A DNA stretch of 64,000 nt from NCBI GenBank assembly GCA_964640795.1, contig CAZXIN010000005.1:1-64000 (forward strand), written 5' to 3'. The notes under the pieces are model-generated. The model was not told the DNA's origin, made no database searches, and worked only from the letters and a program-made list of their open reading frames with translations. Position 1 is the stretch's first letter. Each line of letters opens with the position of its first letter. Source of the DNA: M269 sp964640795 (GTDB lineage: Bacteria > Pseudomonadota > Gammaproteobacteria > Enterobacterales > Alteromonadaceae). Below, piece after piece: positions 1-8,653 of this stretch. The translations under genes and the position numbers were made by a program.

Positions 1-86
1 CGCCCAGGCGTTACCTGGCACCCTGCCCTATGGAGCCCGGACTTTCCTCCCCCTATAAATAGGCGGCGATTGTCTTGGCCAACTCC
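1..86 (-). ncRNA. rnpB: RNase P RNA (5' part; 3' end lies outside the window)
   Basis: Read on the minus strand, the sequence carries the conserved class A RNase P RNA core: GGAGGAAAGTCCGGGCTCC, then ATAGGGCAGGGTGCCAGGTA and ACGCCTGGGCG. The start GGAGTTGGCCAAGACAATCGC aligns with the 5' end of the E. coli RNA, so the transcript should begin at about 86. It is the catalytic RNA that removes 5' leaders from pre-tRNAs. Only the first ~86 nt are inside the window. In many gammaproteobacteria rnpB sits beside the mraZ/dcw cluster, so that may lie off the left edge (inference). Confidence 0.95.
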
Positions 87-93
87 GCTGCGC

Positions 94-122
94 AGTTTAC
101 GGACAATTCCTATCAACAACAA
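94..122 (-). promoter_or_regulatory. Sigma-70-type promoter of rnpB
   Basis: On the minus strand a -35 box TTGTTG (117-122) is followed by a 17-bp spacer and a -10 box TAAACT (94-99). The -10 box lies 7 bp upstream of the predicted first base of rnpB at 86. Spacing is ideal, and both boxes are recognisable though not consensus. Confidence 0.6.
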
Positions 123-672
123 CTTTTTCAGGGGTTTATGCTCATATATTCACTCTATCAAACAAGTTTTTCATGAGGAATTCGTTTAAGTATGGCTGCT
201 CAAAAGAACAATTGACGGAAACAGTTCGAAACAAGATAGTTGATCATTGTTAGTGGCATAAGTATCAAAATTTATCCGTTTTGGTTATCCTTTATGAGCT
301 GATACTTAGCACCTGATAAAGAAGCTTAAGCATTTGCACTAACCTTTTAGCCTGAGGTGCTTTTGGTGAGAGCGCAAAACACAACTAACGATACATGGAT
401 ACGAATTGATTAGGCGTTTGCCATACTCAGCTTTAGGTCAACAAAACAACGTTAGCCAAATGAATCAGCGTATTGATCACAAAGAGCGCAATCAAACAGC
501 TTCTAATCGGTTCTTATCTAACACAAGATAAATACGTATTGTGTGGTCTGCTTTAAGTGTAAAATGAGTTGCCTATCTTAATAGGCTAGAATGAAGAATA
601 TTGATGTTTCCTCTCTACCCAAACAATAGAGTTGAAACATTAATATTTTTTTCAATTTATTTCAGGACGAAT
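123..672. other. Intergenic region between rnpB and the metalloprotease gene
   Basis: About 550 bp without a gene I can support. It is AT-rich and holds scattered short inverted repeats (for example AAGTATC near 260 with GATACTT near 300) but no convincing RNA gene, terminator or ORF. It should contain the promoter of the plus-strand gene at 673. Confidence 0.4.
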
Positions 673-3597
673 ATGTTTTTTTTCTCTAAACCCTTTTCTC
701 ATTTTTCTAAGAAACCAGCTAGGATAACGTCCAAAATAGCTTTGATGTTATTGTCTGCTTGCTTCTCGATCATAGCTTCAGCGGTTGAAGACGTTGTTGA
801 AACACTTGATTGGCAAGTGTTCGAGACTAAGCATTTTAGAGTGCATTACACACCTGAGTATCGAGATTGGGCCATTGCCAGTGCAAACGAGATGGAAGCT
901 GCGCACGATACTGTACTAGCACAGCAAAGTCGCGAGCTAGCAGAGAAGGCAGATGTCATTGTATTTGACCCTTTCAATTTATCTAATGGATACGCTGAGC
1001 CTATCACCCAAAACCCTTTTATGGCTTTGTTTGCCACGCCTCCTCAATCAGATTCCATTATTGGTAACTCACGCAGTTGGCAACAACTTTTAGTACTGCA
1101 TGAATATGTTCATCTCGTCCATTTAAGCCAGCCTCAACGAAACCCAGTAAGGCGAATTGCCGGAGAGCTTTTTGACTGGTTTGATGCATCCGACGCCTTA
1201 ACTCATCGTTGGGTTGCTGAAGGTTATGCAACCTTATTGGAATCCAAAATGACAGGCCGAGGGCGGCTGTATAACAATCAGGTTGAAGATATCTTAAAGC
1301 AGTTTGCACGAGAAGGGGCGCTACCGACCTATGCTCAACTTAATGCTACGTCTGGACGTTACTTAGCAGGCTCACTTGCTTACCTGGTTGGTGTGCGTTA
1401 CTTAGCTTGGTTAGAAAAGAATTATGACGAAGAAACGTTAGATGCCGTCTGGACTCGCATGGTAGCTGTCAAAGATAGAGATTTTGAGTCAGCGTTTAAA
1501 GGTGTTTTTGGCAAGCCGCCAGCCCAGCTATATCGTCGCTTTGTCGCTGAATATACCTACAAAGCCCTTGACGAAGAACAACATTTTGCCGAAAACCCCA
1601 GCAAATTATGGCTAGATACAACCGGTATTGCTAGGGATCCTAGTTTGAGCCCAGATGGAAAGTTACTTGCCTTGGTGCAAATAAACTTAGACGGCGAAGC
1701 TATGCTCAATATCTACAGCACCGACGAGAACACCCTCGCGAAAGATAAATTTGAAATGCGTCAAAAGCAGTTGCTGGCCAGCGATCCTCAAGATATTGCT
1801 GACAAAGCACCTGAAGTTTTTAAGCGCAAGGTAAAGTACAAACTACGCCAAACAAATGAGAGGCGCATGCTTAACCCTAGGTGGGTTGACAATAGCAGCC
1901 TAGTTTATACCGCTTTTAATAAAGACAGTAAGAGTCATCTACATCAGGATTTGTATTTGTGGGAGTTAAGAAAAGGCAAAGTAACGCGCTTAACGACTGA
2001 ACAAAACATGCGCCGCTTTGATGTTAACAAGAATGAGCGAACGATTATTGCTGAACGAAATAAGTACGGTAAATCTCAGTTAGTAAAGTTAAACATCGAT
2101 ACAAAAACAATAGAAGAAATTACACAACCTAGCCTTGATATTGTTTACGACTTTCCTCGAGTCAGACCAAGCAATCCAGAGCAAGTAGCGGTACTCAGCA
2201 CTACGCTTAACGAAAGCTGGCAATTATCCATAGTGAATTTAAACGATAATCAAAAGCAAACTGTGCCTGTTCCGGTTGGCTATCAATTTTTGTCTTACCC
2301 GGAATGGTCTGCAGACGGAAATTCACTTTATTATGTTGCAGGAGTGAATCAAAAGCTCAATATTTATCGTTATGACTTCGATACCCAAAACTTAAAGCAA
2401 ATGACCCAAAGCCAGCAGGCTTTCAGTTGGCCAATGCCAACGCCTGACAATAGCCTGTTACATATGGCTATCAATTCACTCGGCCCAGATATACACGAAC
2501 TAGGCTTAGAAGACGCACTCATTTCTCAAGTCGGTAACGTCACTCAGTCAGCAAAGCTAGCACTTGAGAACACCTATGAACATCAGCTGCCACCAGCAAC
2601 CAATAGTTTGGATACAAGCATAGGTGAAGAAAGGGAGTACGGCATAGGCAAACAACGGATAACGGGCACAATATCGGCAAACTTCTCGAGTCCATCAGCG
2701 AACTTATTAGAAGTAGGCTTAAAAGGAGGCGACTTATTACAACGCTTTGATTGGCAATTAAGCTATAGCCAAGATGTTTCGCAAAATGCATTATCTGGTT
2801 TCGCCGCTAGTGCCCGTTGGCAGTCATGGCCTATTAAAATAAGAACACAAATCTACGACTTCAAATTAGACCCTTTTAAACAGCACGACCGGGTCAATTT
2901 AGAGCAACAGAATTTAGATGGTATTTTTGTTGAAGCGTCTTACCCTTTTCTAGTGGGTGAACTCAATATAACCCCCGCTATCCAACGCCACAGTCAAGAA
3001 CTTAATAACACTGACATTGACTATTGGAGTGCGTTGGTTAAACAAAGCTGGCGACTCAACAATCAAAATTGGGGCCTACGACAACGTTTGCGCTGGCAAT
3101 GGTTAGACGGAGAAAATGAAACCTTCAACCTAGACGGTAGTAATGTAGATAGCAGCTGGCAAGGGATTAATGGCGACGCTTTGTTTGGTGGTCACTGGCA
3201 AAAAACCTCGTTTGATGTATCAACACGATGGGCAAGGCGATTCGATACTGACACAAACTTAATCAATTTCGGTGGCTTTGAGTCGACGCTTCTTAACGCG
3301 AATGTACAAGGAAATATCGTATTCTCACCTGAAATCGCCTTTTTTAATCAACAAACCAATGATTACCGATACTATCAAGCGGCCTTTTCATACATAGAAG
3401 CCCCCATATACGGCTTTTATGGACGCCATAAGCTAGAGGAAGACATTGATGTTTATGGAGTCAAAGGAAAGACCAGTCTCAATCGTTCAGTCAACGGTCT
3501 TAGCGATATCATCGTCGAGTTCGGACTAGTCCAGGTCAACCCTGAGTTTGATGAGTCGAGCACCGAGGCGTGGCTGGGTTTGTATTATCAGTTCTAA
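673..3597 (+). CDS. Exported gluzincin-like metalloprotease with PD40/TolB propeller and C-terminal beta-rich domain
   Basis: 974 aa from the ATG at 673, chosen because AGGA lies 5 nt upstream and it places a signal peptide (about residues 10-38) near the N-terminus; an upstream in-frame TTG/ATG at 601/604 has no good ribosome site. A zinc motif HEYVH (about residues 143-147) is followed about 36 residues later by WVAEG, whose Glu fits the third zinc ligand of gluzincin peptidases. Residues ~310-640 hold TolB/PD40-type repeats (DPSLSPDGKLLALV, YPEWSADGNSLYYV). The last ~280 residues are rich in alternating aromatic strands and end in YYQF, as expected of an outer-membrane beta-barrel. I infer a surface or periplasmic peptidase; substrate unknown. 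Confidence 0.8.
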   Translation: MFFFSKPFSHFSKKPARITSKIALMLLSACFSIIASAVEDVVETLDWQVFETKHFRVHYTPEYRDWAIASANEMEAAHDTVLAQQSRELAEKADVIVFDPFNLSNGYAEPITQNPFMALFATPPQSDSIIGNSRSWQQLLVLHEYVHLVHLSQPQRNPVRRIAGELFDWFDASDALTHRWVAEGYATLLESKMTGRGRLYNNQVEDILKQFAREGALPTYAQLNATSGRYLAGSLAYLVGVRYLAWLEKNYDEETLDAVWTRMVAVKDRDFESAFKGVFGKPPAQLYRRFVAEYTYKALDEEQHFAENPSKLWLDTTGIARDPSLSPDGKLLALVQINLDGEAMLNIYSTDENTLAKDKFEMRQKQLLASDPQDIADKAPEVFKRKVKYKLRQTNERRMLNPRWVDNSSLVYTAFNKDSKSHLHQDLYLWELRKGKVTRLTTEQNMRRFDVNKNERTIIAERNKYGKSQLVKLNIDTKTIEEITQPSLDIVYDFPRVRPSNPEQVAVLSTTLNESWQLSIVNLNDNQKQTVPVPVGYQFLSYPEWSADGNSLYYVAGVNQKLNIYRYDFDTQNLKQMTQSQQAFSWPMPTPDNSLLHMAINSLGPDIHELGLEDALISQVGNVTQSAKLALENTYEHQLPPATNSLDTSIGEEREYGIGKQRITGTISANFSSPSANLLEVGLKGGDLLQRFDWQLSYSQDVSQNALSGFAASARWQSWPIKIRTQIYDFKLDPFKQHDRVNLEQQNLDGIFVEASYPFLVGELNITPAIQRHSQELNNTDIDYWSALVKQSWRLNNQNWGLRQRLRWQWLDGENETFNLDGSNVDSSWQGINGDALFGGHWQKTSFDVSTRWARRFDTDTNLINFGGFESTLLNANVQGNIVFSPEIAFFNQQTNDYRYYQAAFSYIEAPIYGFYGRHKLEEDIDVYGVKGKTSLNRSVNGLSDIIVEFGLVQVNPEFDESSTEAWLGLYYQF

Positions 3598-3601
3598 CCA
3601 A

Positions 3602-3622
3602 AGTGGCTGACTTACAGCCACT
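3602..3622 (+). terminator. Possible weak terminator hairpin
   Basis: A perfect 8-bp stem AGTGGCTG/CAGCCACT with a 5-nt loop starts 4 bp after the metalloprotease stop codon. There is no clear T-run behind it, so intrinsic termination is uncertain. Confidence 0.35.
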
Positions 3623-3735
3623 GACGTTAAATGGCTTTATTAGCCTGAATTCAGGTTAACTTGCCTTATTAATAGACACCATTCTCAACACAAGGTTAAA
3701 ATGTCGCCAATAAACGACATAACGCAGAAACCTTA

Positions 3736-4191
3736 ATGAGCTCACACCTTATACACGGTAGTTGGGATATTCAGCTACTTGAGTCAATAGACATTGTATT
3801 GATTAAGCGCGCAGGCGCTTGGAACAAGGAAGCTGCCCTAAAATACGTTGAAGAGTTTAATCAAGAAATTAAACCTCTAATTGGCCGAAAGTGGGCATCT
3901 GTTGGCTATGCTGTAGACTATGGTCTCGGTGTACCTGAAATGGACGAGATCATAAAGAAAATGTATCAAGGTATGGTTGAAAAAGGGTGCGTTTGTCAGA
4001 CAACTGTCATTAAAACAGCTCTAGGGGCACAGCATTTAGGCAGAATGGCATCCATTTCATCAGATGTTTATCAACTAAAATTCGTGCAATCTCCAGAGCA
4101 AGCGATTGATTTCATTAAAACATTAGGCTTTGACTTACCTAGACAGCAATTTACAGACTTTATTGAACGCCCATACCCAGTACATTCGTAG
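3736..4191 (+). CDS. Conserved hypothetical protein, possibly STAS/SpoIIAA-like fold
   Basis: 151 aa, no signal peptide, predicted cytoplasmic. The start (GSWDIQLLESIDIVLIKRAG) followed by an amphipathic helix (KYVEEFNQEIKPL) and a strand (WASVGYAVDYG) recalls the strand-strand-helix order of SpoIIAA-like/STAS proteins, but I see no diagnostic motif, so this is only a fold guess. It contains a CVC pair in the middle (KGCVCQTT). It stands alone between the metalloprotease gene and a convergent lipoprotein gene. Confidence 0.7.
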   Translation: MSSHLIHGSWDIQLLESIDIVLIKRAGAWNKEAALKYVEEFNQEIKPLIGRKWASVGYAVDYGLGVPEMDEIIKKMYQGMVEKGCVCQTTVIKTALGAQHLGRMASISSDVYQLKFVQSPEQAIDFIKTLGFDLPRQQFTDFIERPYPVHS

Positions 4192-4351
4192 CTCTGACAA
4201 ACCTAAACCCAGAATAAGTATAGGTGAGTATGACCAATTGAGTTCACATTAGTGCAAGCATGCTTGGTCGTAGTGACTCTATTGGTAGCATGCTCAACAC
4301 AAATAGGACTAAACTATATCGCTCACAGGCGTTTCTGATCTAAAACTCAGC

Positions 4352-4912
4352 TTAATTAAGTGCGCGATCTTTCCAAAACTTAGTGCCTTTTACTGTCGCT
4401 TGCAGCGCTAAGCCAGCTGCTGTGACCTGATAGATTTCGATATCATCTGCTACCACCTCAGCACCAGTAGCAGCCCCTTTATCGGTTGCTTTAGCGGTTG
4501 CATCTGCTTGAGCACCAAATACCCAACCCGTATCAACAAAGCGCTCCAAAGCCGTTGCTGACTTAAACACCATCAAGACACGAAAATCTTTGGCACCTAA
4601 CCCTAGGCCTAACCCGGCTTCTCCCATTTTCATATAGGTGTCTTTGCCTGTGTTGTTGTTGTGAGCTACCCCGTACCCTCCTGAAAAGCTAGCAAAAATG
4701 AGGTTCACATTAGCATTGCTAAAAACCGCATAACCAGGTGCACTGTTAATTTTAGACTTCACACTAGGGTATTCTCTAATAATTTCAGCGATAGCCTCAG
4801 CCCGCATATCATTAACGGCTTGCCTTCTTTCTTCGAGGCTCTCTCGCCCATTACTGCCACAACCTGAGACTAAAAGTACAAAAGCTACAATTGCCAGGTA
4901 ATTCTTTATCAT
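4352..4912 (-). CDS. YSC84-family lipoprotein
   Basis: 186 aa. I chose the ATG at 4912 because AGGA stands 7 nt before it; a GTG two codons earlier lies on top of the ribosome site. A lipobox LVSGC gives a lipidated Cys at about residue 18. The body (GYAVFSNANVNLIFASFSGGYGVA, then GEAGLGLGLGAKDFRVLMVF) has the Gly-rich pattern of the YSC84/SYLF lipid-binding domain, which bacteria often carry in envelope lipoproteins. Expected to be membrane-anchored in the periplasm. Function in bacteria is poorly defined. It is transcribed alone, convergent with the preceding gene. Confidence 0.85.
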   Translation of the reverse strand: MIKNYLAIVAFVLLVSGCGSNGRESLEERRQAVNDMRAEAIAEIIREYPSVKSKINSAPGYAVFSNANVNLIFASFSGGYGVAHNNNTGKDTYMKMGEAGLGLGLGAKDFRVLMVFKSATALERFVDTGWVFGAQADATAKATDKGAATGAEVVADDIEIYQVTAAGLALQATVKGTKFWKDRALN

Positions 4913-4918
4913 ATTCAC

Positions 4919-5308
4919 TTCCTTTAAAATACTATCACTACAGACAGTTGTTTATGTTTGATACCAACTCACCTTGCATTATTAGTGCCCCTTTAATCAA
5001 GTAAAGTTCAACACCCCATGAAATAAGCCCTACGAGAGACATTGAACTTAAATTTAATACAGCATAGTTCAACCATTCGACGTACAGCTAACTTTTAGTG
5101 TATCTTTTTGACGACACTTTAATTAATGCCAATCACTGGCTTGTGATGAATGCCTGTTTTATTAGCGGTCCTCTTATCATTGAGTTAAGCTACGCTCAGG
5201 CCGTCTGTTGATTTTTTGTATATGCATTTTGTTCATCAAAAATCAACACTCCCTAGTCCCAATTGTATTGGTAAAATATTAACACTGCTCTATTAAAGGC
5301 TTTCAAGC
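4919..5308. other. Intergenic region with an AT-rich hairpin
   Basis: About 390 bp between two divergently transcribed genes, presumably carrying both promoters. The only clear structure is an inverted repeat, TGTTGATTTTTTG (5206-5218) against CATCAAAAATCAACA (ending 5248), which would form a 12-bp stem upstream of yehS. No ORF is supported. Confidence 0.4.
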
Positions 5309-5887
5309 ATGATCCACAACGACATCTTGCGGCGCATTCGATATGCGCTAAAAATTAATGACACAGCAGCGGTTAGCATTTTTAAGTTAGTCGATTACGA
5401 CATGGAAATTCCTTATCTTCAGTCCATGATGAAAAAAGAAGATGAAGAGGGTTATCTACCATGTCGAGATAAGATTATTTCCTTGTTTCTGGATGGGCTG
5501 ATTATCAAAAATCGCGGCAAACAAGAAGGTGTTGAGCCCGTTATACTGAAAGGTAATGAACGACTAAGTAACAACGAAGTACTACGTAAAATCCGTATTG
5601 CCATGAGCTACAAAGATGACGACATGATCGACCTTCTTCGTATAGCTAATTTTAAAGTCAGCAAGGGTGAACTATCAGCGCTATTTAGGAAGCCAGATCA
5701 TAGAAATTACAAGGCCGCTGGCGATCAAATAGTACGCAACCTACTTCAAGGAATGGTCAAGAAGTATCGACCCGACGCTAAAGATACCGCACATTCCAAA
5801 GAGCAAGTTCAAGCAAATATCAAAGCGAAAGCTAAGCAGCGCCAAGCAAAGAATAAACCCAAAAACACAGGCTCAGTCTGGGGTTAG
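5309..5887 (+). CDS. yehS: DUF1456 protein, YehS-like
   Basis: 192 aa. The protein is two copies of a ~70-residue module: NDILRRIRYALKINDTAAVSIFKLVDYDM and NNEVLRKIRIAMSYKDDDMIDLLRIANFKV, each followed by a basic/acidic linker. This duplication is the hallmark of the DUF1456 (YehS) family. The C-terminal tail is Lys/Gln-rich (AKAKQRQAKNKPKN), suggesting nucleic-acid contact, although no function is established. It ends 3 bp before the deformylase gene, so the two are probably co-transcribed. Confidence 0.88.
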   Translation: MIHNDILRRIRYALKINDTAAVSIFKLVDYDMEIPYLQSMMKKEDEEGYLPCRDKIISLFLDGLIIKNRGKQEGVEPVILKGNERLSNNEVLRKIRIAMSYKDDDMIDLLRIANFKVSKGELSALFRKPDHRNYKAAGDQIVRNLLQGMVKKYRPDAKDTAHSKEQVQANIKAKAKQRQAKNKPKNTGSVWG

Positions 5888-5890
5888 CTC

Positions 5891-6409
5891 ATGAAAATAG
5901 CATTAGTCGGCGAGACCATACTTAAAACACCAGCGCAGCCGGTTCAAGTAGACGAAATCGTTTCGTCAAACTGTCAAACCTTTATCAGCGAATTAAAACA
6001 AACCATGTTAGATGCCAATGGTATTGGTATTGCGGCCCCTCAAGTTTTCGATCCAAGAGCAATCATGATCATTGCGTCTCGCCCCAACGCTAGATACCCT
6101 GACGCCCCCAATATGGAACCACTCGTTTTAATTAACCCTAAAATAACGCAACACAGTGAGTCACAAAGCAAAGGCTGGGAAGGTTGTTTATCTGTTCCGT
6201 CATTGCGCGGGAACATCAAACGATATACTTGGGTTGAGATAGAGTATGATGATATCCATGGTAAACATGTGGCAGTTAGGTTTGATGACTTCGTTGCTAG
6301 AATATTTCAGCATGAATACGATCACCTCATTGGCAAAACATGGTTGGATCACATTGAATCGACAGAAGATATTGTTGCAGAAAGCGTGTTGTTCGCTGAA
6401 CAAGCTTAA
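5891..6409 (+). CDS. def: Peptide deformylase
   Basis: 172 aa. Removes the formyl group from N-terminal fMet of new proteins. All three catalytic motifs are visible: GIGIAAPQV (44-52, with the active-site Gln), EGCLS (97-101, metal-ligand Cys99) and HEYDH (141-145, metal ligands His141 and His145 with catalytic Glu142). The gene directly follows yehS. The usual housekeeping def is linked to fmt; this copy is not, so it is probably an additional paralogue (inference). Confidence 0.93.
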   Translation: MKIALVGETILKTPAQPVQVDEIVSSNCQTFISELKQTMLDANGIGIAAPQVFDPRAIMIIASRPNARYPDAPNMEPLVLINPKITQHSESQSKGWEGCLSVPSLRGNIKRYTWVEIEYDDIHGKHVAVRFDDFVARIFQHEYDHLIGKTWLDHIESTEDIVAESVLFAEQA

Positions 6410-6450
6410 CACGACTTCTTGTCACCAACTGCAGCTCCCTCGAAGCTTCT

Positions 6451-7335
6451 TTAAAACGCTAAGCCCCAGTCCAAAATACCTTGCCAAATTGCTTGTGAAT
6501 TTTTCTTAAAGTACCCCATATGGTCCACTTCCTTTAGACCAAAATCTTGAGGTTGAATATTCACAGTTTGCAATTGCGCATTGCTGTAACCTTTAAAAAA
6601 AGCATCTCTTGAGGCTGGCTGTGCCCATTTATCATCAACGGCATTGAGTGCAACTAAAGGTTTATCAAAACGCGCAAACAAATCAGCGACATGTGACATC
6701 TTTGGGTCATCAAAAAAATAATGAGGGAACTGACACCAATGCTTCCAATCTTTGTACACATTAATAGGTAAATCTTCCCCTAACCCCAACTTATTCCAGG
6801 GTAGGTAGCCGTATATTCGCACAAGTAATGGTGCTACTACATGCCATATTAGCCTAACTTTCACTCCTTCAATATAAGGCATCCAACCATGCCAACCAGC
6901 ACCGGCACCAAAAACATAGGCTCCATCTATATGCTCAATATTAGGCAATAAGCCCAAAGCATGCCCACCAAAGGAATGGCCAACTAGCAAGAGTGGTCGA
7001 TTTCTATTCGTACCTAAACGCAGCGATTGTGCGTACTCAACTAGCGCCGCTAAGTCTTCCGTGGCCCATTGTAGATAACGCATGTCAAAACCTTTCAGTG
7101 TTTGAGGTGCCGATTCCCCCACACCACGATAATCCAGTGTCAGCACAGTAAAGCCATGCTCAACGGCATAGCTAGAAAAGCGCTGATAAAAACGTTGAGG
7201 AACGGCTGTTGCGCCCGCAACGACAATAATAGGCTTATCGTCATCTTGACCATGCCCATTCGAAGAGTATCGATAAGCCGATAGAGGGTAGCCATCACTC
7301 GCCTTTAAAGTTATTGCTTCTTTATTCAATGACAT
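6451..7335 (-). CDS. Alpha/beta hydrolase
   Basis: 294 aa, no signal peptide, cytoplasmic. Shows the nucleophile elbow GHSFGGH (Ser near residue 117), an oxyanion-type segment (VVAGATAVPQRFY), an acid region (ALNAVDDKWAQP) and a late His (LKEVDHMGYF), so the Ser-Asp-His triad appears complete. The substrate cannot be read from the sequence. It is divergent from a MerR-type regulator whose predicted operator lies inside this gene's promoter spacer, so it is the likely regulated target. Confidence 0.85.
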   Translation of the reverse strand: MSLNKEAITLKASDGYPLSAYRYSSNGHGQDDDKPIIVVAGATAVPQRFYQRFSSYAVEHGFTVLTLDYRGVGESAPQTLKGFDMRYLQWATEDLAALVEYAQSLRLGTNRNRPLLLVGHSFGGHALGLLPNIEHIDGAYVFGAGAGWHGWMPYIEGVKVRLIWHVVAPLLVRIYGYLPWNKLGLGEDLPINVYKDWKHWCQFPHYFFDDPKMSHVADLFARFDKPLVALNAVDDKWAQPASRDAFFKGYSNAQLQTVNIQPQDFGLKEVDHMGYFKKNSQAIWQGILDWGLAF

Positions 7336-7368
7336 CGTTCAGATCCTCATAACTTTCGTAATAGAATC

Positions 7369-7400
7369 AGTATAAAGTATGGAGTAGACTCCATAGTCAA
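7369..7400 (-). promoter_or_regulatory. MerR-type promoter/operator driving the hydrolase gene
   Basis: On the minus strand -35 TTGACT (7395-7400) and -10 TATACT (7369-7374) are separated by a long 20-bp spacer. That spacer contains the perfect dyad ATGGAGTAGACTCCAT (7379-7394; 7-bp arms, 2-bp centre). An overlong spacer filled by a dyad is the classic arrangement at promoters activated by DNA distortion through MerR-family proteins. The regulator gene lies next door at 7433. Confidence 0.75.
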
Positions 7401-7432
7401 GTGATAAATTTAATTCTGGGGTGAGCTAAGTA

Positions 7433-7792
7433 ATGAATGCAAAGAAAATAGTTGAACTCACGGGCGTCGCTAAGGATACATTAAGGTATTACGAAAATAT
7501 CGGTCTCATCACAACACCCAAACGCAGCGACAATGGTTATCGAATATATACCAAAGGGCATTTAAAAGAGCTTAAGTTCATAAAAATGGCCCAATCAGTC
7601 GGCTTTACCTTATCAACAATAAAAGAAGCTATTCCTAAACTTGCTAACCCAGATCCATCTTGTCCCGTGTTAGCTAGAACAATTAAAGATCACATCAAAG
7701 CAATTGATTCCAAGATCGCTGAGCTTAATCAAGCCAAAACAACACTTATTTCATGGGTAGAAAGAACATTGCCATCTGATAAACAAGAATAA
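7433..7792 (+). CDS. MerR-family transcriptional regulator
   Basis: 119 aa. N-terminal winged-helix signature: VAKDTLRYYENIGLI, then RSDNGYRIYTKGHLKELKFIKMAQSVGFTLSTIKEAI, followed by a dimerisation coiled coil (residues ~85-115). Only one Cys is present (PDPSCPVL, near residue 78) and no C-terminal metal-binding Cys pair, so a metal sensor of the CueR/ZntR kind is unlikely; the effector is unknown. It is divergent from the alpha/beta hydrolase gene and probably controls it, and perhaps itself, through the dyad at 7379-7394. Confidence 0.92.
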   Translation: MNAKKIVELTGVAKDTLRYYENIGLITTPKRSDNGYRIYTKGHLKELKFIKMAQSVGFTLSTIKEAIPKLANPDPSCPVLARTIKDHIKAIDSKIAELNQAKTTLISWVERTLPSDKQE

Positions 7793-8066
7793 AACCACCA
7801 AATTTGAAGCCCTATTTCGTATTAAAAAACATACCATTATATTAGAACTAATACATGTACACATTATTTTAACAAATATTTCGAATCCGTAACGAACCAC
7901 AAAACCCTTTACATACATAGCCTGCAGGTGAATAACATAAAGATATAGATTAGTTTTTCTAATGGATATTTTTATTTTATCTCAATTGTACAATTTTTGA
8001 CTACCTCTAAAATACTCCTCGTTGTCTTAACCACCCAAACATATTTATTAGTCGAGGATATTTGTC

Positions 8067-8486
8067 ATGTTGAAGTCTTTATTTACTGCTATCGCCGTTA
8101 TTACCGTTACTGCTCCAGTTGCTCAAGCTGTTGAGTTCATTAATAAGGATGGTTCTAAACTAAGCGAGCTATGTATTGTTGCTGCTCAAAATGAAACCGT
8201 TGTTAATCGTATCGAAGCATCTAACGTATTATGCAATAACATGAACTTAAAAAGCTTTGTTAAGCAATACCGTAATGCTGAGACACAAAGCAGCATTAAA
8301 GCAGTAACATTCGAAAAAGCTAACAGCACACCAGAATCAGAGTTATGTATCGCTGCTGCAACATCAAATGAAGCTTTCGCACAAGCTAAAGTAGGCTTTA
8401 ACAAAGTAACAATTAACAGCGTTGCTTGTAACGGTGTTGAACTCGTTAAATTCGCTAAGCGTTACAACAAATCATTTAACGGCTAA
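8067..8486 (+). CDS. Secreted DUF3718-like protein with internal duplication
   Basis: 139 aa with a signal peptide cut near AQA/VEF (residue ~22). The mature part is two homologous units: SELCIVAAQNETVVNRI...VLCNNMNLKSFVKQYR and SELCIAAATSNEAFAQA...VACNGVELVKFAKRYN. Each has an LC...C pair likely to form a disulphide. This matches the DUF3718 pattern of periplasmic proteins in Alteromonadales-type bacteria; function unknown. A ribosome site (GAGGATATTTGTC) precedes the ATG. Transcribed alone and followed by a strong terminator at 8576. Confidence 0.8.
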   Translation: MLKSLFTAIAVITVTAPVAQAVEFINKDGSKLSELCIVAAQNETVVNRIEASNVLCNNMNLKSFVKQYRNAETQSSIKAVTFEKANSTPESELCIAAATSNEAFAQAKVGFNKVTINSVACNGVELVKFAKRYNKSFNG

Positions 8487-8575
8487 TAATCAATGAATGA
8501 GTACTGCCCTTGATATAGGACGTGGTGCTCATACTAGATTAGTATAAATTGTCCAATACAATGAAGTGTTTGGAA

Positions 8576-8604
8576 GGGCTATTGTCTTAGACAATAGCCC
8601 TTTT
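8576..8604 (+). terminator. Rho-independent terminator after the DUF3718 gene
   Basis: Perfect 12-bp inverted repeat GGGCTATTGTCT/AGACAATAGCCC around a single T, followed at once by TTTT. Terminates the plus-strand gene; the yqjG gene on the other strand ends about 50 bp further on. Confidence 0.85.
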
Positions 8605-8653
8605 CATAGATGCTTGTTATTGCTGTTAAGCATGTGCAGCAAAACTAAAGACC

